A DNA stretch of 64,000 nucleotides from Paratractidigestivibacter sp963605405 (lineage in GTDB: Bacteria > Actinomycetota > Coriobacteriia > Coriobacteriales > Atopobiaceae): contig CAVCUP010000002.1 in the NCBI GenBank assembly GCA_963605405.1, positions 62,001-126,000 of the forward strand. The letters are read 5' to 3'. The position numbers and the translations under genes are program-made. Numbering within the stretch: the first letter of the stretch is position 1; every line of letters starts with the position of its first letter. Shown here in pieces: positions 49,986 to 59,010 of this stretch. Below the pieces are notes generated by a model. That model made no database searches. It was not told where the DNA came from and worked only from the letters and a program-made list of their open reading frames with translations.

Positions 49986-50960
49986 CTAAAGCGCCGTCGG
50001 CACGCGGCTCACGACGAGGCTCATCTTGCCGGAGCAGTCGACGTCGCCGTAGGCGGCCGGGATGATGAAGTGGTCGCCCTTCTTCACGGCCTCGCCCGCG
50101 ACCCGGCCCTCGCCCTCGATCACGCTCACGCAGCGGAACGTGGGGATGGCCGAGAAGACCTTCTCGCCGTCGACGGCCACGAGGTCAACGAGGTAGCGGT
50201 CGGTATCGGCCAGGTGCTGGATGCCGCCGATGACGGGCGCGGTCACCTCTCCGGACTCGATGGGCGCGATGCCGAAGTCGACGCACTCGACGCTCTGCTC
50301 GATGTGGAGCGGGCGCGTCGTGCCGTCGGCCTGCTTGCGGTCATAGTCGTAGACGCGGTAGGTGACGTCGCTCGACTGCTGGGTCTCGAGGATGACGGTG
50401 CCGCCCTTGATGGCGTGGATGGTGCCGGGGTCGATCTGGAAGAAATCGCCCTTGTGGATGGGGACCTCGTTCAGAAGCTCCGTCCAGCGGCCCTCGTCGA
50501 CCATCTGGCGGAACTCGGCCGCGTCCTTGGCGCGCTGCCCCACGATGATGGTGCCGCCCTCCTCGCAGCCCAGCACGTACCAGCACTCCTTTTTGCCGAG
50601 AGAGCCGTTCTCGTGCTCGGCGGCGTAGGCGTCGTCGGGGTGGACCTGGACGGAGAGGTCGTCCTTTGCGTCCAGGATCTTTACGAGCAGCGGGAACTCG
50701 GTGGCCTCGCCGCCGCGGCCGTCGGGCACCGCTCCGAAGAGCCCGCGCTCCTCTTTCCAGAGTTCGGAGAGGAACTTGCCGTCGAACCGGCCGCCGCGCA
50801 CGCGGCAGTCTCCGTTGGGGTGGGCCGAGATGGCCCAGCACTCGCCGATGGGCCCGTCCGGAATCTCGTAGCCCCACTCGTTGTGGAGCGCGCGCCCTCC
50901 CCAGATCTTTTCGTGGAACACCGGCTCGAGGAAAACCAACTCATGGATGCGCTGCGACAT
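49986..50960 (-). CDS. manA: Mannose-6-phosphate isomerase, class I
   Basis: 324 residues. Zinc-site segment LSVQVHPDDAYAAEHENGSLGKKECWYVL and DFFQIDPGTIHAIKGGTVILETQQSSDVTYRVYDYDR are the type I phosphomannose isomerase signatures. Interconverts mannose 6-phosphate and fructose 6-phosphate. SD aaggagcagca. It lies 92 bp after a ROK fructokinase-like gene on the same strand; the pair probably channels hexoses into glycolysis and, with the GntR regulator upstream, into the beta-glucoside/mannan use region. Confidence 0.95.
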   Translation of the reverse strand: MSQRIHELVFLEPVFHEKIWGGRALHNEWGYEIPDGPIGECWAISAHPNGDCRVRGGRFDGKFLSELWKEERGLFGAVPDGRGGEATEFPLLVKILDAKDDLSVQVHPDDAYAAEHENGSLGKKECWYVLGCEEGGTIIVGQRAKDAAEFRQMVDEGRWTELLNEVPIHKGDFFQIDPGTIHAIKGGTVILETQQSSDVTYRVYDYDRKQADGTTRPLHIEQSVECVDFGIAPIESGEVTAPVIGGIQHLADTDRYLVDLVAVDGEKVFSAIPTFRCVSVIEGEGRVAGEAVKKGDHFIIPAAYGDVDCSGKMSLVVSRVPTAL

Positions 50961-51052
50961 TGCTGCTCCTTAATCTTGCTGACTGCCATGCCATGCAATG
51001 CGAGTTCATTATGACCCGTGCCCTACGCCGAGGCTTTGGGCATGCCCTGCTT

Positions 51053-51931
51053 TTACTCTTCGGCAAGAAGCGCGCGGCGCCCTAGCTCGAGCGCGCCCAT
51101 GGCACCCTGGTTGTCGTTCAGGCTCGGCGCCGTGATGTAGGAATCGATGTCGGCGAGCTCGGGCGCGGTGATGTACCCGCCCAGGTACTCGACGGTCTTC
51201 TTGCGCACGAGGGGGTAGAGCTGCTCCTGGTGCATGACGCCGCCGCCCAGGATGATGCGGCGCGGAGAATAGACGAGCACGAGGTTCGCGCACATCTGCG
51301 CGAGATAGTCGGCCTCGATCTCCCAGACCTCGGGCCTATCGGCGAGCTCGACGGCCGGCTTGCCCCAGCGCTCCTGGATGGAGGGGCCGGCGGCCATGCC
51401 CTCGAGACAGCAGGCGTGGCTCGGGCAGTGACAAGGGCCGTTGTCGCCGGCGACGCGCGTGACGAGCATGTGGCCTGCCTCGGGGTGAAGCATCCCGTGC
51501 AGGAGCCGCCCGCCGAGGATGACGCCCGCGCCCACCCCGGTGCCGATGGTCACGTAGACGAGGTCCGCGAGGCCCTTCGAGTCGCCGAAGGTCGCCTCAC
51601 CGAGGCACGCGACGTTGACGTCGGTGTCGTAGCCCACGGGCACGCCGAGCGCGTCGACGAAGGCCTGGCGCAGGTGGCAGCCGCGCCAGGCGACCTTAGG
51701 CGTCTCCAGGATGTCGCCGAAAGTGGCCGATGCCGGGTCGACGCCGGTGGGGCCGAACGCGCCGATGCCCAGCGCCTCGATGTCCCGCTCGGCGAACCAC
51801 TGAGTCAACACGGGCAGGGTCTCTTCCGGCGTGAGCGTGGGGAACGACGCGCGCTCGAAGATCGCCCCCGTCTCGTCGCCGATCGCGCACACCATCTTTG
51901 TGCCGCCCGCCTCAAGTGCTCCGATTCGCAT
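51053..51931 (-). CDS. ROK family fructokinase-like kinase (zinc-containing)
   Basis: 292 residues. GALEAGGTKMVCAIGD (phosphate loop), GFGPTGVD-type GAFGPTGVDPASATFG, and a complete zinc module EAGHMLVTRVAGDNGPCHCPSHACCLEG with H154, C167, C169, H172 and C174/C175. This is the pattern of bacterial ROK fructokinases such as Bacillus YdhR. It therefore contrasts with the two zinc-less ROK kinases at 2463 and 23116. SD aaaggaccaacc. Upstream of manA on the same strand. Confidence 0.92.
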   Translation of the reverse strand: MRIGALEAGGTKMVCAIGDETGAIFERASFPTLTPEETLPVLTQWFAERDIEALGIGAFGPTGVDPASATFGDILETPKVAWRGCHLRQAFVDALGVPVGYDTDVNVACLGEATFGDSKGLADLVYVTIGTGVGAGVILGGRLLHGMLHPEAGHMLVTRVAGDNGPCHCPSHACCLEGMAAGPSIQERWGKPAVELADRPEVWEIEADYLAQMCANLVLVYSPRRIILGGGVMHQEQLYPLVRKKTVEYLGGYITAPELADIDSYITAPSLNDNQGAMGALELGRRALLAEE

Positions 51932-51971
51932 GGTTGGTCCTTTCTCCCTTGCAAAGCATTAGATAACCGTT

Positions 51972-52093
51972 GCCTGCGTGGGGAGGGCTTTTGTTCCCAC
52001 GCGCAGTTCCGCATGAGCCGGAGGTGACTTAATGTCGCCTCCGTGCGAACAGGACTGTTTGAGCATGGGGACAAATGCCCTCCCCACGCAGGC
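51972..52093. repeat. Long imperfect palindrome (~122 bp)
   Basis: Outer arms 51972-51988 and 52077-52093 (GCCTGCGTGGGGAGGGC and exact inverse) continue inward with imperfect pairing (TTTGT-CCCA-GC) to an inner stem GGAGGTGAC (52020-52028) / GTCGCCTCC (52034-52042) around TTAAT. It fills the gap between the GntR and ROK genes. Confidence 0.75.
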
Positions 52094-52102
52094 TGCCAGC
52101 GT

Positions 52103-52828
52103 TTATTTGGTGCTGATCGTTCTGAACTCGTAGCCGTCGGGGTGGCGGGCGAAGGAGTACTCGAAGGGGGTGCCGTCGTCGAGGAAGGCGACCTGCTCGA
52201 TCTCGAGGAGCGGCTCGTGCGGGCCGACGCCCATCCACTCCTGCTCTTCCTTGGTGGGGAGAACCGCGCGGACGATGCGGTGCGCGCTTGCGATTCTGAG
52301 GCGCAGGTCGTCCTCGACGTAGCTGTATATGGAGCCCTCGGCGTTCTTGCGCCGCAGGTTGGGAATGAGCCCGATGGGCATGTAGGTGTACTCGACGGCA
52401 TGCGGCAAGTCGTTGGCGAAGCGGACGCGAACGATGTGGTAGACGAACTCCTCGGACTCGATGGCGAGCATATGGGCCACCTCGGGAGGCGGCATCTCGA
52501 TGTCGAAGAGCTCGACTGCGGTGGTGATCTTGTCGCCCGTCGCGGCGCGCTCGGCGGTGAGGCCGCTCATCTGGCCGCTCGTCTCGAAGGAGGCGGCGTT
52601 GTTGATGGGGGGCTGGACGTTCTTCACGAAGGAGCCGGAGCCGCGGCGGCGCGTGATGTAGCCGCCCGCCTCGAGGACATCGAGCGACTTCTTGATGGTC
52701 ATCTTGCTGACCTCGTACATGGAGCACAGGGCGTCGATGCTTGGGAGCTGCTCGCTCGGCTTGTACTGCCCGCACTTGATCGCGCGGATCAGGTCGTCCG
52801 CCACGAGCTCGTACTTCATCTGCGCCAT
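52103..52828 (-). CDS. GntR family regulator with UTRA effector domain
   Basis: 241 residues from the ATG at 52828 (aggagcggccc upstream). Winged HTH YELVADDLIRAIKCGQYKPSEQLPSIDALCSMYEVSKMTIKKSLDVLEAGGYITRRRGSGSFV, then a UTRA (chorismate-lyase-like) sugar-phosphate-binding domain of the HutC/GmuR type. Divergent from the GH1-PTS operon; probably represses it and is released by a phosphorylated sugar. The palindrome at 52994-53007 is the best operator candidate. Confidence 0.93.
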   Translation of the reverse strand: MAQMKYELVADDLIRAIKCGQYKPSEQLPSIDALCSMYEVSKMTIKKSLDVLEAGGYITRRRGSGSFVKNVQPPINNAASFETSGQMSGLTAERAATGDKITTAVELFDIEMPPPEVAHMLAIESEEFVYHIVRVRFANDLPHAVEYTYMPIGLIPNLRRKNAEGSIYSYVEDDLRLRIASAHRIVRAVLPTKEEQEWMGVGPHEPLLEIEQVAFLDDGTPFEYSFARHPDGYEFRTISTK

Positions 52829-52960
52829 GGGCCGCTCCTCTCCTTGCCTCGACGCGAACAGTTGCAACCGCGCGTCCGTGACCGAGCATAGTCCCCGGAA
52901 TTGTCAGGGGACCGTTCATCGGCAAAATCATACCACTCGGCGGGAAGAAGAAAATAGGTC

Positions 52961-53007
52961 TTGAAGAAACAGTGGATATGCCTAACCTATAAACCAGACA
53001 TGTCAGG
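52961..53007 (+). promoter_or_regulatory. Promoter and operator of the GH1-PTS operon
   Basis: TTGAAG (52961-52966) and TAACCT (52983-52988) are 16 bp apart. Directly downstream is CCAGACATGTCAGG (52994-53007), a 12-of-14 palindrome with the perfect core GACATGTC. ATAGGT (52954-52959) and ACCTAT (52985-52990) form another inverted pair. Likely GntR site. Confidence 0.45.
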
Positions 53008-53084
53008 TTGGCCAATCAGAAATGCCAGCACGGTTAGACCGCACGGGCCGCCAGGCCCGGAGCGACTACAGGAAAGGAGGAGCG

Positions 53085-54503
53085 ATGGAACAGCTCACGC
53101 TTCCGGAGGATTTCTTCTTCGGCGCGGCGATGTCCGGCCCTCAGACGGAAGGGGAGTGGCAAAGCGGCGGCAAGCTCGAGAACATGTGGGACCTTTGGAG
53201 TAACCTCGAGCTCGATGCGTTCCACAACCGCGTCGGCTCCTACGGCGGCAACGACTTCACCCGTCGCCACAACGAGGATTTCCAGATCTTCAAGGACCTG
53301 GGCCTCACGAGTTTCCGCACCTCGATTCAGTGGAGCCGCCTTCTCGACGCCGACGGAAACGTCAATCCGGAGGGAGAGAAGTACTACCACGAGCTCTTTG
53401 CCGACGCGGAGGCCGCGGGCCTCGAGTGCTTCGTGAACCTGTATCACTTCGACATGCCCGCCTATCTCTTCCGCCGCGGCGGATGGGAGAACCGCGAGGT
53501 CGTCGAGGCCTACGCCAACTACGCCGAGAAGGTCTTCGCCTGCTTCGGGCGGGAGATTCGCTGCTGGTTCACCTTCAATGAGCCCATCGTCGAGCCCGAT
53601 CAGCGCTATGAGCACGGCGTCTGGTTCCCGAAGCTGCGCAACTTCAACCGCGCGAAGGCCGTGCAGTACAACATCTCTATCGCGCACAGCCTCGCCGTGG
53701 CGGCTTATCGCCGCGCGAAGGCGGCCGGCCTCATGCGCGATGACTCCCGCATCGGCCTCATCAACTGCTTTACCCCGCCCTATACCCGCGAGAACCCGAG
53801 CGAAGCGGACCTCGAGGCCGTGCGCATGACCGACGGCATCAACAACCGCTGGTGGCTCGACCTCGTGACCAAGGGAGAGCTGCCCGCCGACGTCCTCGAT
53901 TCGCTCGCGGCACGTGGCGTGGAGCTGCCGATCCGTCCCGGCGATCGCGAGATTCTCGCCCAGGGCAAGGTCGACTGGCTCGGGTGCAACTATTACCACC
54001 CCGAGCGCGTGCAGGCGCCTTCCCGCGAGGTCGACGAGTCGGGCTGCCCCGTCTTTGCGGAGCCCTACGTCTGGCCCGAGGCAAAGATGAACGAGAGCCG
54101 CGGCTGGGAGATCTACCCCAAGGGCATCTACGACTTCGGCATGAAGCTCAAGCGCGAGTACCCCGAGCTGGAGTTCTTCGTGTCTGAGAACGGTATGGGC
54201 GTCGAGCACGAGTGGGATTTCCGCGACGCCGAGACGGGCGCCATCCAGGACGACTACCGCATCGAGTTCGTGGCCGAGCATCTCGCCTGGATCGCGCGCG
54301 CCATCGCTGACGGCGCGAACCTCGTGGGCTACCACTACTGGGCCGTCGTGGACAACTGGTCCTGGTCCAACGCTTTCAAGAACCGCTACGGCTTCGTGGA
54401 GGTCGACCTCGAGGACGGCTACAAGCGCCGTCTCAAGAAGTCCGCAAATTGGTTGAGGGAAGTCGCGAAAACGCATACCCTCACCGTGGAAGAAGGGAAG
54501 TAA
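53085..54503 (+). CDS. GH1 glycosidase (6-phospho-beta-glucosidase-like)
   Basis: 472 residues. GH1 catalytic acid/base E166 in FTFNEP and nucleophile E368 in FVSENG, plus FFFGAAMSGPQTEG and LYHFDMPAYLFRRGGW. The operon (EIIC, EIIB and EIIA downstream) implies that its substrate arrives phosphorylated, so 6-phospho-beta-glucosidase or 6-phospho-beta-galactosidase activity is likely. SD aaaggaggagcg is very strong. EIIC starts 4 bp after its stop. Confidence 0.93.
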   Translation: MEQLTLPEDFFFGAAMSGPQTEGEWQSGGKLENMWDLWSNLELDAFHNRVGSYGGNDFTRRHNEDFQIFKDLGLTSFRTSIQWSRLLDADGNVNPEGEKYYHELFADAEAAGLECFVNLYHFDMPAYLFRRGGWENREVVEAYANYAEKVFACFGREIRCWFTFNEPIVEPDQRYEHGVWFPKLRNFNRAKAVQYNISIAHSLAVAAYRRAKAAGLMRDDSRIGLINCFTPPYTRENPSEADLEAVRMTDGINNRWWLDLVTKGELPADVLDSLAARGVELPIRPGDREILAQGKVDWLGCNYYHPERVQAPSREVDESGCPVFAEPYVWPEAKMNESRGWEIYPKGIYDFGMKLKREYPELEFFVSENGMGVEHEWDFRDAETGAIQDDYRIEFVAEHLAWIARAIADGANLVGYHYWAVVDNWSWSNAFKNRYGFVEVDLEDGYKRRLKKSANWLREVAKTHTLTVEEGK

Positions 54504-54507
54504 GGAA

Positions 54508-55932
54508 ATGGCAGAAGGAAAGGGACAGGCGTTTCTCGATAAGTTCGCCGAGGTCTCGGCGAAGGTGGGCAACCAGGTCCACTTAAGGACGCTGCGCGAC
54601 GCGTTCGCCACGATCACGCCGCTCTATATCCTGGCCGGCATCGCCGTCCTCATCAACAACGTGGTGTTCCCGCTCATCTTCGCGGACGGCTCGGCCGAGC
54701 TCGCCGCGGTCCAGGGCTGGGGCTCCGCGGTCACGCTGGGCACGCTGTCCGCCTGCGCGCTTATCCTCGCGGGCCTCATCGGCTACTGCCTGGCCGTGAA
54801 CAAGCGCTTCGAGAACGCGGTCGCGTGCGTGGTCGTGGGCATCTCCTCGTTCATCATCATGATGCCGCAGGCGGTGACGGCCACCCTGGGCAACTTCCTC
54901 GTGGCCTCCAACGCCGACGACAAGCTCGCCGACAGCATGAGCTACGCGGTGTCTGAGTTGGGCGTCAAGCTCTCGGACGGCTACGCACTCACCGGCGTCG
55001 AGGCCTCCGGCGTGCTCTCCACCACCAACACCGGCACGAACGGCCTCTTCGGCGCCATCATCGTCGCCCTTCTCGCCGTCACGCTCTTCATCAAGGTCTC
55101 CGGCGTCGACAAGCTCAAGGTCAACCTCGGCGAGGGCGTTCCTCCCGCGGTCGCCGAGTCCTTCAACGTCATGATCCCGATGCTCCTCACGCTCTCGGCC
55201 TGCGGCTTCGTCTCCGCCGTGCTCGCCGCCGCCGGCACCGACCTCATGACGATCATCTCCACCTGCATCTCAAGCCCGCTCAAGGGCATCATGAACGCCG
55301 GCCCGTGGGCGGTCGTGCTCATCTACACCCTGGCGAACCTGCTCTTCTGCCTCGGCATCCACCAGTCCACGATCTCCGGCGTCCTCGCCGAGCCGATCCT
55401 CACCATGCTCATCGTCGACAACATGGCCACCTTCGCCGCCGGCCAGCCCATCCCCGCCGACCACTACATGAACATGCAGATCGTCAACAGCTTCGCCCTT
55501 ATCGGCGGCTCCGGCTGCACCCTGGCGCTGCTGCTCGACACGTTCCTCTTCTCCAAGAGCAAGACCTCCAAGACCGTCGCCAAGATGGCCATCCTGCCCG
55601 GCATCTTCAACATCAACGAGCCCGTCATCTACGGCTACCCCATCGTCTTCAACCTTCCGCTGATGGTCCCGTTCGTGCTCGTTCCCGACCTGCTCATCGC
55701 CGCGACCTACGGCCTCACCTGCGCGGGCATCATCAGCCCCTGCGTCGTCCAGGTCCCCTGGACCACCCCGGCCGTTATCTCCGCCTTCCTGACCACCGGC
55801 GGCGACTTCCGCGCGGCCATCTGGCAGGTCATCGAGATCGTGCTGGCCATGGCCATCTACCTGCCCTTCATGAAGGTCTCCGAGCGCGTGGCCGCCAAGC
55901 AGGCCGAGCTTGAGGGCGTCGTCGAGGAGTAG
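54508..55932 (+). CDS. PTS EIIC, lactose/cellobiose family
   Basis: 474 residues, polytopic. FATITPLYILAGIAVLINNVVFP and ILPGIFNINEPVIYGYPIVFNLPLMVPFVL are lactose/cellobiose-family EIIC hallmarks. The separate EIIB and EIIA proteins downstream complete the permease. It transports beta-glucosides such as cellobiose, or related disaccharides, for the upstream GH1 enzyme. Confidence 0.94.
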   Translation: MAEGKGQAFLDKFAEVSAKVGNQVHLRTLRDAFATITPLYILAGIAVLINNVVFPLIFADGSAELAAVQGWGSAVTLGTLSACALILAGLIGYCLAVNKRFENAVACVVVGISSFIIMMPQAVTATLGNFLVASNADDKLADSMSYAVSELGVKLSDGYALTGVEASGVLSTTNTGTNGLFGAIIVALLAVTLFIKVSGVDKLKVNLGEGVPPAVAESFNVMIPMLLTLSACGFVSAVLAAAGTDLMTIISTCISSPLKGIMNAGPWAVVLIYTLANLLFCLGIHQSTISGVLAEPILTMLIVDNMATFAAGQPIPADHYMNMQIVNSFALIGGSGCTLALLLDTFLFSKSKTSKTVAKMAILPGIFNINEPVIYGYPIVFNLPLMVPFVLVPDLLIAATYGLTCAGIISPCVVQVPWTTPAVISAFLTTGGDFRAAIWQVIEIVLAMAIYLPFMKVSERVAAKQAELEGVVEE

Positions 55933-56053
55933 GCCCGCAATACCGGCTCCACCTGTGTTTCCTTTCCTGGCGGGCCTGGGTTTGCCAGAGTCCGGGCCCG
56001 CCGCATCCTCTAGTCTTTGTTTACACGGCATGTCCCATAGAAAGGGGCTCGAA

Positions 56054-56356
56054 ATGAAGAACATCCTGCTCGCATGCAACGCCGGCATGTCCACCAGCCT
56101 GCTCGTCCAGAAGATGCAGGCCGAGGCCAAGGCCCAGGGCCTCGAGGTCACCATCCAGGCCAACCCGCTCAACAAGGCGCTCGAGAAGGTCGACTCCGCA
56201 GACGTGCTGCTGCTCGGCCCGCAGATCGCCTACGCAAAGAAGGACGCTGAGGCCGCGGCCGGCGGCAAGCCCGTGGCCGTCATCGCCATGGTCGACTACG
56301 GCCGCATGAACGCCAAGAAGATCCTGGCCGACGCGCTCGCGCTTATCGGGGAGTAG
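56054..56356 (+). CDS. PTS EIIB, lactose/cellobiose family
   Basis: 100 residues, MKNILLACNAGMSTSLLVQKM with the phosphocysteine C8, followed by VLLLGPQIAYAKKD and a typical small alpha/beta sandwich. It passes phosphate from EIIA to the sugar bound by EIIC. ATG at 56054 after gaaaggggctc. The 121-bp gap to EIIC is larger than elsewhere in the operon. EIIA follows after 2 bp. Confidence 0.96.
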   Translation: MKNILLACNAGMSTSLLVQKMQAEAKAQGLEVTIQANPLNKALEKVDSADVLLLGPQIAYAKKDAEAAAGGKPVAVIAMVDYGRMNAKKILADALALIGE

Positions 56357-56358
56357 CC

Positions 56359-56706
56359 ATGGCTGAGGAGAACACCGCCGAGCAGCCTCTCGACATGGAG
56401 GAGGTCTGCTTCCAGATCATCGCCAACGTCGGCATGGCCAAGTCGATGTACATCGACTCCATCTCCAAGGCCAAGGAGGGCGACTTCGAGGCCGCGCGCG
56501 AGATGATCGAGCAGGGCTCCGCGGCTTACGTCGAGGGCCACAACGTGCACCTGCAGCTGCTCGCCAACGACGCCGGCGGAAGGTCCGTGAGCTTCTCTAT
56601 GCTGCTCATGCATGCGGAGGACCAGCTCATGGGCGCCGAGTCCTTCCGCATCATCGCAGAGGACTTCATCGACGTCTACGAGAAGCTCAAGGCCCTCGAG
56701 GATTAG
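56359..56706 (+). CDS. PTS EIIA, lactose/cellobiose family
   Basis: 115 residues forming a three-helix bundle. H85 in SMLLMHAEDQLMGAE is the phosphorylated histidine. It accepts phosphate from HPr and hands it to EIIB. Last gene of the GH1 operon; the terminator at 56786 follows. Confidence 0.96.
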   Translation: MAEENTAEQPLDMEEVCFQIIANVGMAKSMYIDSISKAKEGDFEAAREMIEQGSAAYVEGHNVHLQLLANDAGGRSVSFSMLLMHAEDQLMGAESFRIIAEDFIDVYEKLKALED

Positions 56707-56785
56707 GTCCGGCCGGGGCGGAGGCTCGCGAGTCCGCGGACCTCGGGCCCCGGGCATATAGTGGCCGCCTGATCGAGGCGAGAGG

Positions 56786-56822
56786 CCCCGCCGCGCGATT
56801 CCCCCTCGCGCGGCGGGGTTTC
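56786..56822 (+). terminator. Intrinsic terminator of the GH1-PTS operon
   Basis: Perfect 12-bp stem CCCCGCCGCGCG (56786-56797) / CGCGCGGCGGGG (56807-56818), then TTTCT. Confidence 0.88.
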
Positions 56823-56872
56823 TCTGTGCGCGAGGGAGCGGCGCGCCCATTCCGAGGGCGGTGCTCGCATCC

Positions 56873-57140
56873 TGCGCCCTGGATTCGCGCTACCCAGTAA
56901 TAGCGAGGTTCCCGTGCGCCCTGGAAACGCGTCGCCCAGCAATGGAGAGGCCCTTTGCGCCCCGGAAGTGCGCCGCCCAGTAATGGCAAGAAGTCCCGAG
57001 CCCTGCAAACGCGTCGCCCAGTAACGTGGCATTACTGGGCGACGCGTTTGCAGGGCGGATGCGTGCTTCTCATTGCTGGGCGACGCGTTTCCGGGGCTCG
57101 CCGAGCGGCCGGGTTGCTGCGCGACGTGTTCTGAGGGCGC
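56873..57140. repeat. Interspersed palindromic array, family B
   Basis: Direct units TGCGCCCTGG-ACGCGTCGCCCAG-AAT begin at 56873, 56915, 56956 and 56997. Inverted units (CTGGGCGACGCGTTT...) follow with their CTG starts at 57035, 57076 and 57117, and a diverged one at 57158. Spacings are 42, 41, 41 and then 41, 41, 41. The sequence is unrelated to family A but has the same 41-bp period and converging layout. Confidence 0.85.
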
Positions 57141-57316
57141 GCGCGTCGCTTCCGTTGCTGGCCGGCACGGTTCCGGGGCGCTTCCTCGCGCGAAACGTGC
57201 CGTCAGATTGGCCTTGCGGGCCCGCGCGTCGCTTCCGTTGCTGGCCGGCACGGTTCCGGGGCGCTTCCTCGCGCGAAACGTGCCGTCAGATTGGCCTTGC
57301 GGGCCCGCGCGTCGCT
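57141..57316. repeat. Exact 83-bp tandem repeat, two copies plus 10 bp
   Basis: 57141-57223 and 57224-57306 appear identical, beginning GCGCGTCGCTTCCGTTGCTG, and the first 10 bp recur at 57307. Each unit contains one diverged family B motif (TTGCTGGCCGGCACGG...). It adjoins the family B array upstream of the carboxypeptidase gene. No gene is seen in the 718-bp gap. Confidence 0.9.
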
Positions 57317-57424
57317 TAAGGACTTTGCGGCCTTGGTTAAGGCTGCGCTGCGGACGTGCCCGGGCACCTGCGGTTGGGCTAGACTCTGATGCGTTTTTGT
57401 GCCGTAAGAGGGGAGAGTCTTTCT

Positions 57425-58900
57425 TTGAACCGCAACCTGCGCCTGCCCGCCGCCATGCGGGCCGTATTTTCCGCGGCCATCGCGCTGAGCTGCGCCCTCT
57501 CGACGGTCTGTGCGCCTCCCGCGCTGGCCGCCACGTCGGCAAGCTCTGCTACGGCCGCGTCCGCCGCGACGTTGTCCGCCGCGAACGCGTCCGCGACCGC
57601 GGGCGGATCGTCCGCCGAGGCCATCGACAACCCGACCGAGGCCCCCGCGACGAACACGCCCATCGCGTATCTCTACGACACGGGCAACGACGCCGTCCTG
57701 CTGGACAAGGAGGCGACCGTCCGCGCCTACCCTGCCTCCACCACCAAGGTGATGACGGCGCTGCTCGTCCTCGAGCGCGCGAATCTCGACGACGTCGTCA
57801 CGGTCCAGGCCTCCGACTTCAGCATGCTCGGCGAGGAGAGCATGATGAGCGGCATCAAGGACGGCGAGCAGCTCACAGTCAAGAACCTCCTCGCCTGCAT
57901 GCTCCTTCCCTCGGGCAACGACGCGGCCTACGTGCTCGCCCGTTATGTTGGCGGCACCTGGCAGGACTTCGTCGTGCTCATGAACCAGAAGGCCGCCGAG
58001 CTCGGCTGCTCCGACACCCACTTCGCGAACCCCTGCGGCTTGCACGATGACGACCACTACACCTGCGCGCGCGACCTGGCGCTGATTTTCCGCGCCGCGC
58101 TCGATTATCCCGTCTTTAACGAGATCGCCGGCAGCGCGACCTGGTCGCTTCCCGCTACGAACCAGAACGCCGCCCGCACCCTCGAGACCACTGACTACCT
58201 GATCCAGGAGACGAGCGGCGCCTACGCCGACGGTATCGTGACCGCCGGCAAGACGGGCTACACCAGCGAGGGCGGCAAGTGCCTCGTGGTCGCCGCCGAG
58301 AAGGACGGCCGCCAGCTCATCGCCGTGACCCTCGGAGGCGAGAACGACGCCGCTTACGGCGAGCCGACCTCCAACTTCTACGGCATGCGAGACCTCTTGA
58401 ACTGGGGCTTCGACGCTTGGGGCATGGTCGACGTGGTCTCGGCGGGCGACGAGCTCGGAAGAATCGCGGTGCGTCTCTCCGAGGACGGCGGGACCCTGGG
58501 CGCGGCCTCGGCCGCGAGCCTCACGGCATTCGCGCCCAAGGGCCTCTCTGTTTCCGACCTGGACATCGAGCTCTCGGTGCCCGCAAGCGTGACCGCGCCG
58601 GTTTCGCAGGGCGACGAGCTGGGCCAGGCGACGGTGTCCTACGATGGGCGCGAACTGGGCGCCGTGCAGGTCCAGGCCGCCGAGTCGAGGAGCTGGTCGC
58701 TTAAGCTCTTTATGGAGGATTGGCTCTCCGAGCCCGTGAACCTGCTCATTGCCGCCGGCCTCGTCGTGCTGCTGGTCGTGGTGGTCGCGCTCGTCTGCAA
58801 CGCGCGCAGTCGCAAGAAAGAGGAGCGCCGCCTCCGCGAGCGAGGTATCCCCAAGGGCATGGACGCGGCCGGCCGAAGGACCGGGCGGCATTACCGGTAA
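57425..58900 (+). CDS. D-alanyl-D-alanine carboxypeptidase (PBP5/DacA-like)
   Basis: 491 residues from a TTG (ggggagag seven bases upstream). Signal sequence LPAAMRAVFSAAIALSCALSTVCAPPALA, then an Ala/Ser-rich linker. Active-site triad: S105-T-T-K108 (YPASTTK), S163-G-N (LPSGNDAA), K276-T-G (AGKTGYTS). A beta-rich C-terminal domain precedes a transmembrane helix (NLLIAAGLVVLLVVVVALVC) and a basic cytoplasmic tail, so it is membrane anchored and trims peptidoglycan pentapeptides outside the cell. Strong terminator downstream. Confidence 0.95.
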   Translation: MNRNLRLPAAMRAVFSAAIALSCALSTVCAPPALAATSASSATAASAATLSAANASATAGGSSAEAIDNPTEAPATNTPIAYLYDTGNDAVLLDKEATVRAYPASTTKVMTALLVLERANLDDVVTVQASDFSMLGEESMMSGIKDGEQLTVKNLLACMLLPSGNDAAYVLARYVGGTWQDFVVLMNQKAAELGCSDTHFANPCGLHDDDHYTCARDLALIFRAALDYPVFNEIAGSATWSLPATNQNAARTLETTDYLIQETSGAYADGIVTAGKTGYTSEGGKCLVVAAEKDGRQLIAVTLGGENDAAYGEPTSNFYGMRDLLNWGFDAWGMVDVVSAGDELGRIAVRLSEDGGTLGAASAASLTAFAPKGLSVSDLDIELSVPASVTAPVSQGDELGQATVSYDGRELGAVQVQAAESRSWSLKLFMEDWLSEPVNLLIAAGLVVLLVVVVALVCNARSRKKEERRLRERGIPKGMDAAGRRTGRHYR

Positions 58901-58915
58901 GGCATGGTCGCGACC

Positions 58916-58952
58916 AAGGCGGCGAGAGACGCTTCTCTCGCCGCCTTGTTTG
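58916..58952 (+). terminator. Intrinsic terminator after carboxypeptidase gene
   Basis: Perfect 14-bp stem AAGGCGGCGAGAGA (58916-58929) / TCTCTCGCCGCCTT (58934-58947), 4-nt loop, then GTTTG. Confidence 0.85.
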
Positions 58953-59010
58953 TGTCGGCTCGGCCGAGCCGCTCGAGCCGCCCGGTGAGTGGCCGTCGGC
59001 TTTCGTCCGC

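Noticed and set aside
57026..57319. Plus-strand frame through the 83-bp tandem repeat encoding a repetitive peptide
   Set aside because: Its coding potential derives from the repeat sequence; 83 is not a multiple of three, so the frame shifts between copies, and no SD is present.
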